DNA of 64,000 nt from Microbulbifer litoralis (GTDB taxonomy: Bacteria > Pseudomonadota > Gammaproteobacteria > Pseudomonadales > Cellvibrionaceae): NCBI RefSeq assembly GCF_023634065.1, contig NZ_JALKCV010000003.1, positions 124,001 through 188,000 of the forward strand. The letters are read 5' to 3'. Made by a program: the position numbers and the translations under genes. The first letter of the stretch is position 1. Every line of letters begins with the position of its first letter. The notes below the pieces were generated by a model. The model saw only the letters and a program-made list of their open reading frames with translations. It searched no databases and was not told the DNA's origin. Shown piece by piece: positions 18,057-26,774 of this stretch.

Positions 18057-18308
18057 GTGTCAGCGGACAAACTGCAAGAATTATTGCGCGAACTGCAACA
18101 ACAGGGGGCAGTGGTCACCAGCGACCTTCGCGACGCCCTGGCCGTGGCCCTGGGCCGGCTGCCGCTGGTGTCCCAGCGCGAATTCGACATCCAGTCAGAG
18201 ATACTGCAGCGCACGCGCGAGAAACTGGCCCGAGTCGAGGCGCAGGTCGAATCACTGGAACAGGCCCTGGCCGAACAGGAAAAAAGGACCCCGCCTCCCG
18301 GCGACTGA
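18057..18308 (+). CDS. ubiK: UbiK accessory factor of ubiquinone synthesis
   Basis: The 83-residue protein is a BMFP/YqiC-type UbiK. It begins with a short amphipathic segment (SADKLQELLRELQQQG) and ends in a coiled coil (EILQRTREKLARVEAQVESLEQALAEQE). UbiK trimerises, binds UbiJ and supports aerobic ubiquinone assembly. The start is a GTG at 18057 with an AGGGA site six bases upstream; the ATG 120 bases earlier adds a poor N-terminus. It lies just before comM, as in Pseudomonas. Confidence 0.85.
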   Translation: MSADKLQELLRELQQQGAVVTSDLRDALAVALGRLPLVSQREFDIQSEILQRTREKLARVEAQVESLEQALAEQEKRTPPPGD

Positions 18309-18345
18309 CCGGGCCCCACGGAAGAAGCAGCGCAAGGATGCAATT

Positions 18346-19185
18346 TTGAGTCTCTCCGTCACCTACAGCCGCGCCCAGCTCGGTGTCTCCGCACCGCTGG
18401 TTACCGTTGAAACGCACCTGGCCAACGGCCTGCCGGCTTTCCATATTGTCGGCCTGCCGGAAGCGGCTGTGCGCGAGAGCCGCGACCGGGTACGCAGCGC
18501 ACTGGTCAACAGCCATTTCGAGTTCCCCCAGCGGCGCATTACCGTCAACCTGGCGCCGGCCGACCTGCCCAAGGAGGGCGGTCGCTACGACCTGGCGATC
18601 GCCATCGGCATACTCGCCGCCTCCGGGCAGGTTCCCTGCGAGTCGCTGGAAAACTATGAATTTATTGGCGAGCTGGCGCTGACCGGCGCCCTGCGCGATG
18701 TCAGCGGCGCCCTGCCCGCCGCCATCGCCTGCGGCGCCGCGGAGCGCAGACTGGTAGTGCCGCGCGACGGTGGCGCCGAGGCGGCGCTGGCCGGCGGCCA
18801 GGTGAAAATCGCGGAATCATTGCTACAGGTATGCGCAGAGTTGCACAACCGCGAATCCATGCCCGCGGCGACAATCGAGACAGGCAATACCGAAGTGGAC
18901 TGCGCCGACCTGGCGGACGTGCGCGGCCAACTGAAGGCCCGGCGCGCACTGGAAGTGGCCGCGGCCGGCAACCACAACCTGCTGTTCTACGGTCCGCCCG
19001 GCACCGGCAAGACAATGCTGGCCAGCCGCCTGCCCGGCATACTGCCGCCACTGCAACAGGATGAGCTGGTCGAAGTGGCCGCGGTCTACTCCAGCGCCGG
19101 CCTGTCGCGCCTGCAGTATCGCCCTTTCCGCGCCCCGCACCATTCGGCCTCCCCCACTTCGCTGGTCGGCGGCTGTAAGATCTAA
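18346..19185 (+). pseudogene. comM: comM 5' part (Mg-chelatase-like competence ATPase), interrupted
   Basis: This is the N-terminal 276 codons of ComM, a AAA+ helicase that extends branch migration during natural transformation. The likely start is a TTG at 18346 with an AAGGA site seven bases upstream, giving MSLSVTYSRAQLG as in other ComM proteins. The family motifs NLAPADLPKEGGRYDLAIAIG and the Walker A YGPPGTGKTMLASRLPG are present. Codon 276 (Gly, ending 19173) is followed by the transposon end, which adds C-K-I and a stop. Removing 19174-48978 restores L-V-G-G-G-S-N-P and a 495-residue protein. Confidence 0.95.
19169..19173. repeat. Target-site duplication, left copy (GCGGC)
   Basis: GCGGC directly precedes the left transposon end and is repeated at 48974-48978 directly after the right end. 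Five-base duplications are the rule for Tn7-like elements. Confidence 0.95.
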
Positions 19186-19214
19186 AGTTAATTGCAAATG
19201 GACATTGGTAAGTG
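19174..19214. repeat. Left end with terminal repeat and TnsB-like site
   Basis: The left end reads TGTAAGAT at 19174-19181 and contains ACATTGGTAAGTG at 19202-19214. The right end has ACATAGGTAAGTG in inverted orientation at 48922-48934. The shared GTAAG core also occurs in the terminal TGTAAG, as expected for repeated TnsB sites. Confidence 0.8.
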
Positions 19215-19251
19215 TAAATATGAGGCAAATAATGTGAAATAAGCCTGAGAT

Positions 19252-21165
19252 ATGCTTCGGAAGACCTTTTCTAAGCTTAGAGACCGTGGTGGCAGTAGTA
19301 TATGGCGTGTGGACGGAATCCGAGAGGTATACTTGCCTCCCGATCCCACCAAAAGTAGGGCAAGGGTTAAAGCGTGCTTTTCAGAGGTGTATGACCACGC
19401 TAGAGAGAACCCTTATCATCCGGACAGTACAACAAAAAGAACACTTCTCCTAAATGTTCACTCGGCTGCTTTAGTGCACTTCAGGGTTGGCTCTCTCTGG
19501 AAGAACGGCGAGCTCTTCTTTGACCCTCAACCACTTCCAGACTATTTCGAGGTAGACACTAGGGAGGCGAAATTCGTAAGACTTTCCTCCCCCATAAGCA
19601 TGGACGGGGTGGAAGTAGAAAGATCCATACCATACAGCTGCTTTAGACTTGGAAAGAATTGGCACAAATTATCAGACACCTATTATGTACACCTTAAAGT
19701 TCTAAACTCAAACAACAGAACTCCTCTATATATTACTCTTCCTGCATCTGAGGTATACCGGTTTTATGTCGGTGTAAGTGAGCGATTCGCTAGTGCAGCT
19801 CTTACTAGGACTCTTCACGAATACTTTGATAAAGGGAAAAGTGTTTCCAGCTCGACGTCACCACTACTGCATGTAAACGGGCCCATCAGCAAGTATGAAT
19901 CCTTCACTCTACTAAGAGCATTATCCTCAGAGTATGCTTTAAGCTCACTATATGCAGCTCACCAACATCTATCACAAACCAGTGAAAACAACAAACTTAG
20001 AAGAAAAGAAGATCAGGAACCTTTAGTTTTAATCCCAAAGTTCCCTTTTGCCGGCAGAACAAAATTAAGAGTTGCAGGTACAAGCGGCTACCATCAAGAA
20101 ATAGATCCAGTAACTGGACAGCGCATCCAATCCATATTCGCGATGCAGATACTTCACTGTACTCACCCAACAACCTTTTTTGATCCAACCATCCAAAAGG
20201 ATGAAGTCATATCAAACAAGAGGCCGGGGAGAGGGATCTACGGTAGCAGTGTAGATTTAGAAGAGCTTGGCATCCAAGATGGTGACGCGATCCTTATTGA
20301 GGATGGCCCTGCTGACGCCAACATTAGACGCATCAGTATGCGTACGATTTCAAATCGTTTTTTAGCACTTAAGCACCTAAAGTATAATTACCAGAATATC
20401 AACAAGATAGGGAAGAAGTCTTTCATGCCAAAGAGTGAAGCTGATCCTGAGGGTTTCACTCTAGGTGATGGCAATTATTCGTCTGAATCTGAGGGGAAAA
20501 CTGGAGTCTCTGGGCACGAACATCCTGATGAAGGATCAAGTAGAGATATCTCACTTTTCATAAAAACTATTAAAGAAATACAGCTCTTTACTAAGAGTAG
20601 AGGATGGAGCATTACCACCCGAACACTTGAAGAAAAGATTACTCCGGGAGAATACAATTTCACGTCATTCCCAGAGAAAGAATTAGCAGGGAAACTTTCT
20701 TGGTACAAAATTAAGCATGAGCCAGGAGGACCTAGATCAAGGCATGTCGTATGGGTAGAAATAAACCTACAAGATAATTATTATATATATTTATCCGAAC
20801 TTGAACTCAGACCAAAAGAGGGTGGCCATAGCACAGCTATAATGCAAACATTAGATTTTTCGAAAATGGAAAACTCTACATTTTCGAAATTTCTAAAATT
20901 AACTGCCATCAACAACCGATGGCCCGATGAAAGCACCTATTGGAGCAACGCCAAAGATACGAACGCTGCCGCAAAATTTTTTGACGAAATCTTTCTTAGA
21001 AAGGTCAACCATCCTCCGTTCATTAAAAAATTTCAAAAAGAAGACGCACAAAATGACAAAATCCTAAATTCCACTGAAAACGAAAGCTTGCCCTCAAAAT
21101 GGGCGGAATACATAGTTGAGCAAATTGACAACTTCATTAACTACCAATCAACAAATGCACTTTAA
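19252..21165 (+). CDS. TnsE-like transposition protein
   Basis: The 637-residue protein is AT-rich in coding sequence, like tnsABC-tniQ and unlike much cargo. From memory of Tn7 TnsE (about 540 residues), several segments correspond. Around 165-190, TPLYITLPASEVYRFY and SAALTRTLHEYFD align with the TnsE IPQLELARSLFL and LSSTALQQEFD stretch. Around 265, FPFAGRTKLRVAGTSG aligns with PPMQGWKLHVKGRSS. The C-terminal part (RSRHVVWVEINLQDNYYIYLSE, then NNRWP and KVNHPP) aligns with the TnsE C-terminal DNA-binding domain. TnsE steers Tn7 to replicating conjugal DNA through the sliding clamp. Here it stands alone at the left end, 23 kb from the other tns genes. It is about 100 residues longer than Tn7 TnsE. 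The ribosome site is weak. Confidence 0.65.
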   Translation: MLRKTFSKLRDRGGSSIWRVDGIREVYLPPDPTKSRARVKACFSEVYDHARENPYHPDSTTKRTLLLNVHSAALVHFRVGSLWKNGELFFDPQPLPDYFEVDTREAKFVRLSSPISMDGVEVERSIPYSCFRLGKNWHKLSDTYYVHLKVLNSNNRTPLYITLPASEVYRFYVGVSERFASAALTRTLHEYFDKGKSVSSSTSPLLHVNGPISKYESFTLLRALSSEYALSSLYAAHQHLSQTSENNKLRRKEDQEPLVLIPKFPFAGRTKLRVAGTSGYHQEIDPVTGQRIQSIFAMQILHCTHPTTFFDPTIQKDEVISNKRPGRGIYGSSVDLEELGIQDGDAILIEDGPADANIRRISMRTISNRFLALKHLKYNYQNINKIGKKSFMPKSEADPEGFTLGDGNYSSESEGKTGVSGHEHPDEGSSRDISLFIKTIKEIQLFTKSRGWSITTRTLEEKITPGEYNFTSFPEKELAGKLSWYKIKHEPGGPRSRHVVWVEINLQDNYYIYLSELELRPKEGGHSTAIMQTLDFSKMENSTFSKFLKLTAINNRWPDESTYWSNAKDTNAAAKFFDEIFLRKVNHPPFIKKFQKEDAQNDKILNSTENESLPSKWAEYIVEQIDNFINYQSTNAL

Positions 21166-21183
21166 AAAAATGAAATACATTGA

Positions 21184-21306
21184 CTAAGAACTTTCATATC
21201 CAGACAGCGCTAAATTGGCAGAGATATTTACTACCACCTCTTCTGGATGGACATTTTTACTGTCAAAATACTTCTGAAATCCTCTAACAAAGATGTACTT
21301 TCGCAT
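21184..21306 (-). pseudogene. Possible C-terminal gene remnant
   Basis: A minus-strand frame here reads MRKYIFVRGFQKYFDSKN and ends ALSGYESS at the TAG at 21184. The same frame continues upstream past 21330 into the end of the next gene (EWRHIHL before the ATG) without a natural start. The composition looks protein-like, and it may be the tail of a gene truncated when cargo was inserted. It could equally be a chance frame in AT-rich DNA. Confidence 0.2.
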
Positions 21307-21329
21307 CAGATGAATGTGCCTCCACTCTG

Positions 21330-22382
21330 TTATCGAGTATTTCCAATTCTTTTCTTGTTTACCACATTGGCGTTCCCAAGAATAAGCCTTTCGTCATAGT
21401 GCTTAGAAAAATAGTAGTCTCCATTAAATGCGAGGAACCAAGCGAACCTCCCATTCGGATACCGTCTAATCTGAAGCTCTCCGACGTTCGCGTGGTTGGC
21501 AAGACTTAGATATGCGCGCCACAGCGTTCTAGTATGGCGATCATATGTACCAAAGAGATATTCACGCTCGTCTGCAAAGGACAGATTGCTGAATAGCAGG
21601 ACCGCCGAAAGCTTGACTTTATGCCCGCTGGTAATTTCCCAGTTGCTTCCGCTATACCAATAACTTAGTGCCTGGAAGATACCTTTTGAAGATTTCCCGT
21701 GAAAACCTTTGTCGCTCCTGGGATCAAGGAATTTTACTTCGACACCCATGTACTGGTCGGCAAACCCGGCGCGCTGCAGGATCGGCTTTGGCCGGATCAC
21801 AAAATCAATCCTGAGATTTTTTTGCTCTTGATCAATAGTGCCGACGCCGTCAACTTCCTCGTAAATCTCAAACCACCGGGAAAAATTCTGCCTAAACCAG
21901 TACGAAAGCTCTGACTCCGAAGACCATCGGCTTTCCAGTGCGTCGATATGCGTAATCCGCTGCTTTACGAGATAACTTTCAAACAGCCGGTGAATCTCGC
22001 AATCGGGGTGTTCGGCCCTAAAGTCCTTGATCACTTGATTAATTTTTCTCGAGAAAGAATCATTTAGATCGACGCTACGTGGGCGCGGAGACAATGAAGG
22101 GCGGTTTTTGGCCCATTCTTTCTGTATTTCCTCCAGAAACCCGAGCCTGACGCTGGAATAGTACTCAGCTATATCCTCGTCAAATGGCCTTGGCGGTGCA
22201 GAGACGCGCTTCTTAGACACTTCACTTCCCACGGCCTGCCCGCAAATCAGACACTGATAGGCGTAAGCTGTCCCTCTTCCTTTCTGCCGTTCGCGCAATT
22301 CTCGGTGATTGCGGCAATCGTGCTCAAGGTCCTCAATGCACGTCGCATTGGCTAGATACTGTGTGCCCATAGGATTTGCCAT
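21330..22382 (-). CDS. PD-(D/E)xK nuclease-like protein with N-terminal zinc motif
   Basis: The 350-residue protein is not a family I can name. Residues 19-50 hold DCRNHRELRERQ and QCLICGQAVG, a likely small zinc-binding motif. The middle is helical and charged. Around 200-245 the order RIDFVIRP, then GVEVKFLDPRSDKG, then GIFQALSYWYSGS gives the D, ExK and trailing Q/Y pattern of a PD-(D/E)xK nuclease core. This suggests a DNA-cutting effector. It is convergent with the TnsE-like gene and lies 70 bases after the HNH gene on the same strand, so the two may form one unit. Confidence 0.6.
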   Translation of the reverse strand: MANPMGTQYLANATCIEDLEHDCRNHRELRERQKGRGTAYAYQCLICGQAVGSEVSKKRVSAPPRPFDEDIAEYYSSVRLGFLEEIQKEWAKNRPSLSPRPRSVDLNDSFSRKINQVIKDFRAEHPDCEIHRLFESYLVKQRITHIDALESRWSSESELSYWFRQNFSRWFEIYEEVDGVGTIDQEQKNLRIDFVIRPKPILQRAGFADQYMGVEVKFLDPRSDKGFHGKSSKGIFQALSYWYSGSNWEITSGHKVKLSAVLLFSNLSFADEREYLFGTYDRHTRTLWRAYLSLANHANVGELQIRRYPNGRFAWFLAFNGDYYFSKHYDERLILGNANVVNKKRIGNTR

Positions 22383-22452
22383 TTGTTATGTTTGGTTTAT
22401 CTCATGGATGTTGAAGCAATTAATCTGGATCCGGAGGAAACAGAACTGGGAT

Positions 22453-23574
22453 TTAGGGGCTCACCAAACCTGACAGCCGGGCCATTTCCTCTCGGTGCCA
22501 ACGCAGGTACTCTCGGTGCCCAGCGGTCAACTTCGCGAGTGGCGTGACACACATATCCCCGTCCAAATGCAGAGCAGGGTCCGGATTAAAGTGGTTGGCG
22601 AAGACAATGGAGCCGTCCTCCTCGAAAGAGAGCAAGAAGGCGTCAAAGGCTGCATCCAGGGTCGGGCTCAGGAGTAAGCCATTGTCTGGATCGGTTTTCT
22701 GGTCTGGCTCGCATTGGGCCCATGGCCGGATATGTGCCGCACGAAGCAGCTGAGTCCCGCCGGTGATCGCACATCGCCCTTCCCAGTGCCTTTCTACTGC
22801 CCGCTTAAACCGGTAGTGTCCTACACGTCGGCTACCGGTTGCTTTAACGTCACCCCCCGGACGGTGCTGGCCCAAAGAGCCAGGCCCTTGCGGTTCGCTA
22901 GACCAATGCGCATAGACCGACCTGAGCTCTTGCGAAAAGAATTCTAGCTGCCCCTCCTCACTCGTTCCGCGAGCCAAGCGCCCCACATTCACAGCGAGAC
23001 GAAAAAACCCCGGACCCGGCATGTGTGAATCCTCCCTGGTTACCAGAACCGAAAGCAGCGGGGCACCGGCGCTGTGTTCCTGCCGGGAAATTTCGTCGAG
23101 CAGCCTGAAGAAATAATTGCGGTCATCGTCAGTCTCCATGGACAACCCGATCCGAGTCGCCAGGGAGAGGTAGTGTGGCAGCTGCAAGGCCTGCTGGGTC
23201 CGCGGATCCCGCGCTATCGCCTCCAATGCACCGCGGAGTCTCTTTAGATCGAGCTGTGGAACTCGCCGGCTAGGCACTGGCCGATCTCCGGTTGGTTTGC
23301 TGCTGGACTTGCTATCCCGCGGTCTCTTACGCGATTCATGCCAGGCTGGATCGGTCAGGCTCTTGCCGCGGATACGCGAAACCTCATACCGCAGCTCCTC
23401 TGCCTTCCCAAGGCAGGTATCCAGGGCCTGCTGCCACTTTTCCGGGCCCGGCCAGTGATCGCTTAACAGATCCTCGAGCTGCATCTGGTACAGCCATTTG
23501 CCACTACCCTGATCACCAGCGCGTAGCTCCGCGTTTTTCGCGGTCCAGTTGAGATTGATACAGGCTTTTCTCAT
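22453..23574 (-). CDS. HNH endonuclease (HNH_2-type)
   Basis: The 373-residue protein has an HNH domain near its C-terminus (about 250-325): WEGRCAITGGTQLLRAAHIRPWAQ, then DPDNGLLLSPTLDAAFDAFLLSFEEDG. This is the HNH_2 pattern (AAHI, DNGLLL) found in many restriction and defence nucleases. The first 230 residues contain a basic low-complexity linker (ESRKRPRDSKSSSKPTGDRP) and a region of unknown type. It is divergent from the DUF6361 operon, with a 185-base shared control region containing a perfect palindrome, so it may belong to that system. GC-rich like its right neighbours. Confidence 0.75.
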   Translation of the reverse strand: MRKACINLNWTAKNAELRAGDQGSGKWLYQMQLEDLLSDHWPGPEKWQQALDTCLGKAEELRYEVSRIRGKSLTDPAWHESRKRPRDSKSSSKPTGDRPVPSRRVPQLDLKRLRGALEAIARDPRTQQALQLPHYLSLATRIGLSMETDDDRNYFFRLLDEISRQEHSAGAPLLSVLVTREDSHMPGPGFFRLAVNVGRLARGTSEEGQLEFFSQELRSVYAHWSSEPQGPGSLGQHRPGGDVKATGSRRVGHYRFKRAVERHWEGRCAITGGTQLLRAAHIRPWAQCEPDQKTDPDNGLLLSPTLDAAFDAFLLSFEEDGSIVFANHFNPDPALHLDGDMCVTPLAKLTAGHREYLRWHREEMARLSGLVSP

Positions 23575-23714
23575 TTCCCTACCCTAAAGATTCGGGACGC
23601 GACTCAACTTGGTGTGGCACCTGCCAGCGGAGCCGCCCCGGACCAGCCGCAGCTGGTATTCGCGCCCAACGTGCTGCCTCGAAGGCCGAGTGCCTTGACA
23701 TGTCGGACCCTATG

Positions 23715-23727
23715 GTAAACTGTTTAC
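23715..23727. promoter_or_regulatory. Palindromic operator candidate GTAAACTGTTTAC
   Basis: A perfect 6-1-6 palindrome lies in the divergent region between the HNH gene and the DUF6361 gene, 33 bases before the GTG start of the latter. No dedicated regulator gene is adjacent. Confidence 0.5.
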
Positions 23728-23759
23728 GCAACGATAATTAAGATTGGGTACGGAATACA

Positions 23760-24980
23760 GTGAGCAGGGCTGCAGCAACCCTTTCCTGGGTCGACCTGAC
23801 CTGCGATGACCGTGATAAGGTTCGTCAGGTGCTGGATCTCTTCAACGAGCAAGGCACCGTTGACGAACTGGGCCTGGGCAGCCTGCGGGATATGCTCTCG
23901 GACGCCCTGTTTCCAGGGACCTCCAGTCTGCACACTCGCCTGCGCTACTTTCTTTTCATTCCCTGGATTTACCGCGAAATAGAGTCATGGGGCCCTGGCT
24001 ATGATGTCGCCGAGACAGCTCGGGAGGATGAACTGTCGCTCATCGACGCCTTGGACGAGTCGGGCGATAGGGACGGCCTAATCGGCATCCAGGCCCGCCA
24101 CACCCTCGCCCGCTTACCCAGTACGGTCTATTGGGCCGGACTGGTACGCTGGGGCATTTTTATGCCGCAGCGCTCCCAGGCTTGGTACCACAAGAACATC
24201 GACCGCCTGGCTGGGAATCACCCAGCGCTCAACCCGGTGGATGACCCGGGCATCATGGACGAACGGGAATGGACCTGGCACCCGCGGCTACCAAAGGCAC
24301 CCGATGGTATGCCTGAAGAAGGTTCGTTTCAGCTCACCTCCGAAGAGGCCGAATTCCTGCGCGGGCGCATCGCCGAGCGTTGCGGGGATACCCTTCTGGA
24401 CTGGCTGGCCCACGAAGGCAGCGTAGAACCGGCAACAGAACTTTGGGAGGATCCCGATGCGCTTCGCGCAGGTCCCGAGATCAGCAAGGTGTTCCAGTTG
24501 GCTCGGCGCTTCTCCCTGCATGTAGAGGGTGCCCCGCTACTGTACAACCTGATGCTGGCCGAAAAGCGCCATCAGCTGGAAGGTAATGAGCGCGACTTGG
24601 AGCTGATAGAGTCCTACCGGACTGAGCTGCAGGAATGGGCCGCCCGTGAACTTGCCGAGGCCCCCTTCGAGCCCGCCAATCTTTGGTCCTTCGCTGCCAG
24701 CCGGACTGCCCGACAGGTACCGGCCCAGCAACGCAACTTCGTCGAGACCTGGTCGCACCAGGTCACTGCCATCGGCGCAGACCAGGTGGCCGGAGACCTC
24801 TACCTGCGCCGGTTGATCACCACACGCGAGCAGGACCTGAAATCTCCCCGCCGTGCCCGTCTGATCAACTCCGGACGATTGCTGGATTGGCGCGGCCGCG
24901 TCGGCGTAGGGCGTATGAACTTCCGCTGGCCGAAGGTGCGGCAACTGCTGATCGACCTACACCGGGGGCTGCAAGGCTGA
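23760..24980 (+). CDS. DUF6361 family protein
   Basis: The 406-residue protein opens SRAAATLSWVDLTCDDRDKVRQVLDLF and continues with DELGLGSLRDMLSDALFPGTSSLHTRLRYFLFIPWIYREIE. This is the pattern I associate with DUF6361, a family of unknown function. No catalytic motif was recognised. Start is a GTG at 23760; no strong ribosome site is seen. It is the first of three co-directional GC-rich genes with overlapping or touching ends (TGATG to the PLD gene), so translation is coupled and the products probably act together. In a Tn7-like cargo setting an anti-phage role is likely but not shown. Confidence 0.75.
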   Translation: MSRAAATLSWVDLTCDDRDKVRQVLDLFNEQGTVDELGLGSLRDMLSDALFPGTSSLHTRLRYFLFIPWIYREIESWGPGYDVAETAREDELSLIDALDESGDRDGLIGIQARHTLARLPSTVYWAGLVRWGIFMPQRSQAWYHKNIDRLAGNHPALNPVDDPGIMDEREWTWHPRLPKAPDGMPEEGSFQLTSEEAEFLRGRIAERCGDTLLDWLAHEGSVEPATELWEDPDALRAGPEISKVFQLARRFSLHVEGAPLLYNLMLAEKRHQLEGNERDLELIESYRTELQEWAARELAEAPFEPANLWSFAASRTARQVPAQQRNFVETWSHQVTAIGADQVAGDLYLRRLITTREQDLKSPRRARLINSGRLLDWRGRVGVGRMNFRWPKVRQLLIDLHRGLQG

Positions 24981-26773
24981 TGCTGTCGCCGGATGTCCGA
25001 ACCGTTGCCCTGGATGCGCTGCGCCCGCCGGCAGGATATCGGCTGGATGGCGTCGTGCTGACCACCTACAGCCTGGACCTGGAGGTGCTGCTGGCGCTGC
25101 CACTGGCCGTCCTGACCCATGCCGATAGCGCCATCGACCAGTTGCTAGATAACCCCTTGCAGGTATTGGAGGCTCTGCGCCAGGCCGGTGAGAGAGTGCA
25201 GGTATTCGTGGATGAGGCCGGCATCGATATCCCGCGCACCAGTCGCCCACTCTATGCCGCCCTTGAGTCCTGCGTACACCCCGTTAAGGCACCCAACGGC
25301 GGCGCCTTTCATCCAAAGCTCTGGCTGGCACGCTTCGAGGGAGAGGACGGCGCTCACCTGTTGCGGGTAACCATTGCATCGCGCAACCTGACTTTTGATC
25401 GTTCCTGGGATGTGGCGCTGACCAGTGAAGCGGCGCCGGGACGGCGCCAACTACCGGAAAGCCGGGACCTCGCTGAATTGCTCAAACGCTTGCCCCAGTG
25501 GTCCACCGAACGCCTGGAGTCAAAACTGCAGGCGTGGCTCGCCGAAATTGCCAAAGAGGCGGGCCGGACAGCTTTCCCGCCTCCTGAAGGATTTGATCAA
25601 CCCGTGCGCTTCCACGGCCTCGGCCTATCTACGGGGACACGCAAACCCTGGCGCCCCGTAGAAGGGGGATCGCGCCTGCTCGCCATTTCGCCCTTTGTGA
25701 ATCGCACCGCTTTGTCGGCACTGGCTGGTGGCATCGAGGGCGAGTGCACGATGATCAGCCGCTCTGAGGCGCTTGACGCCCTGCCCGACGATGCCATAGA
25801 GGAATGGGGTGACAATCTGTGGGTGCTCTCGGAAGCGGCAGCGGGTGAGCCTGATGACCAGACCGCTGCCAGGGCCTCTGGCCTGCACGCCAAACTGTTT
25901 GCGGTAGAGCATGGGCGCTTGGTGAGCTGGTTCCTGGGATCGGCGAATCTCACTGCGGCTGCCTTTACCGGCGATAACGTGGAGATGATGGCCGCACTAG
26001 TCGCGAGCCGGCGCCGGCGCAAGGCCGGCAGCGGTTCTTCCATTGAGCACTTTCTGGAAGGTGGTTTTTTGCAACTCTGCGCACCCTACCAACGCAGGCC
26101 CTGCGAACCGGAGGATCCGGAGCTGGCAGCAGCGGCGCAGGCTCTGGAGCAAGCTCGTGAGCAGCTGCTGCGCAGTGAACTGCAGATCCTCTGTGAGCCG
26201 AATGAAGAAGAATGGCGATGGACATTGCACGGCGAACTCATATTGCCTGATGGGGTGGAGGCCAGCGTCTGGCCGGTAACGGTGGAAGAACAAGCACAGC
26301 GGAAGCTGAAACTGCCGCTAACATGGCAGCTGCCGGCACCGCGATTGACAGCCCTTGTCGCCTTCCGCCTCCATCACCGGAGCGGGGGCGAGGACCTGCG
26401 CCTCGCTGTCAAGCTTCCCGCCCGGGGACTACCCGAAGGCCGCATCAACCTAGTGCTACGAACCCTGGTGGACAGTCCGGAACGCTTCCTACAATTCCTG
26501 CGTGCGCTGCTGGGGGGCCTCGAGGGCCTGTCGAAATGGGTCGTCGAGGGCGGCGATCGCGGAAACAGGTCCCCCTGGCGCCCCGGGCTGGGCGGGGAGA
26601 CTTTGCTGGAAGATCTGCTGCGCACTGCATCGAGGGAACCCCAGCGGCTGCAGCCCATTCGGGAACTGGTCGAGGACCTGCGCAACGGTGCCGAAGGCCG
26701 TCGCATCATCCCCGACGACCTCTATGCGGTATGGAAAGTAGTGCACGATGCCGTGAACCTGGAGGAGGTATAG
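24980..26773 (+). CDS. Phospholipase D-like (HKD) protein
   Basis: The 597-residue protein starts at an ATG overlapping the stop of the previous gene. It has two HKD-type half sites. The first is FHPKLWLARFEG with SRNLTFD following (about residues 110-140). The second is LHAKLFAVEHGRLVSWFLGSANLT (about 301-323). This two-copy layout is typical of PLD-superfamily nucleases, which form one active site from both halves. The C-terminal 250 residues are of unknown type. PLD-fold nucleases occur with helicases in DISARM and other defence systems. Here the partner set is DUF6361 upstream and an SF2 helicase two bases downstream. Confidence 0.82.
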   Translation: MLSPDVRTVALDALRPPAGYRLDGVVLTTYSLDLEVLLALPLAVLTHADSAIDQLLDNPLQVLEALRQAGERVQVFVDEAGIDIPRTSRPLYAALESCVHPVKAPNGGAFHPKLWLARFEGEDGAHLLRVTIASRNLTFDRSWDVALTSEAAPGRRQLPESRDLAELLKRLPQWSTERLESKLQAWLAEIAKEAGRTAFPPPEGFDQPVRFHGLGLSTGTRKPWRPVEGGSRLLAISPFVNRTALSALAGGIEGECTMISRSEALDALPDDAIEEWGDNLWVLSEAAAGEPDDQTAARASGLHAKLFAVEHGRLVSWFLGSANLTAAAFTGDNVEMMAALVASRRRRKAGSGSSIEHFLEGGFLQLCAPYQRRPCEPEDPELAAAAQALEQAREQLLRSELQILCEPNEEEWRWTLHGELILPDGVEASVWPVTVEEQAQRKLKLPLTWQLPAPRLTALVAFRLHHRSGGEDLRLAVKLPARGLPEGRINLVLRTLVDSPERFLQFLRALLGGLEGLSKWVVEGGDRGNRSPWRPGLGGETLLEDLLRTASREPQRLQPIRELVEDLRNGAEGRRIIPDDLYAVWKVVHDAVNLEEV

Positions 26774-26774
26774 G

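Noticed and set aside
23695..23738. Sigma-70 promoter TTGACA ... GATAAT before the DUF6361 gene
   Set aside because: Both hexamers are present but 32 bases apart, far from the 16-18 needed, so they are not a pair.
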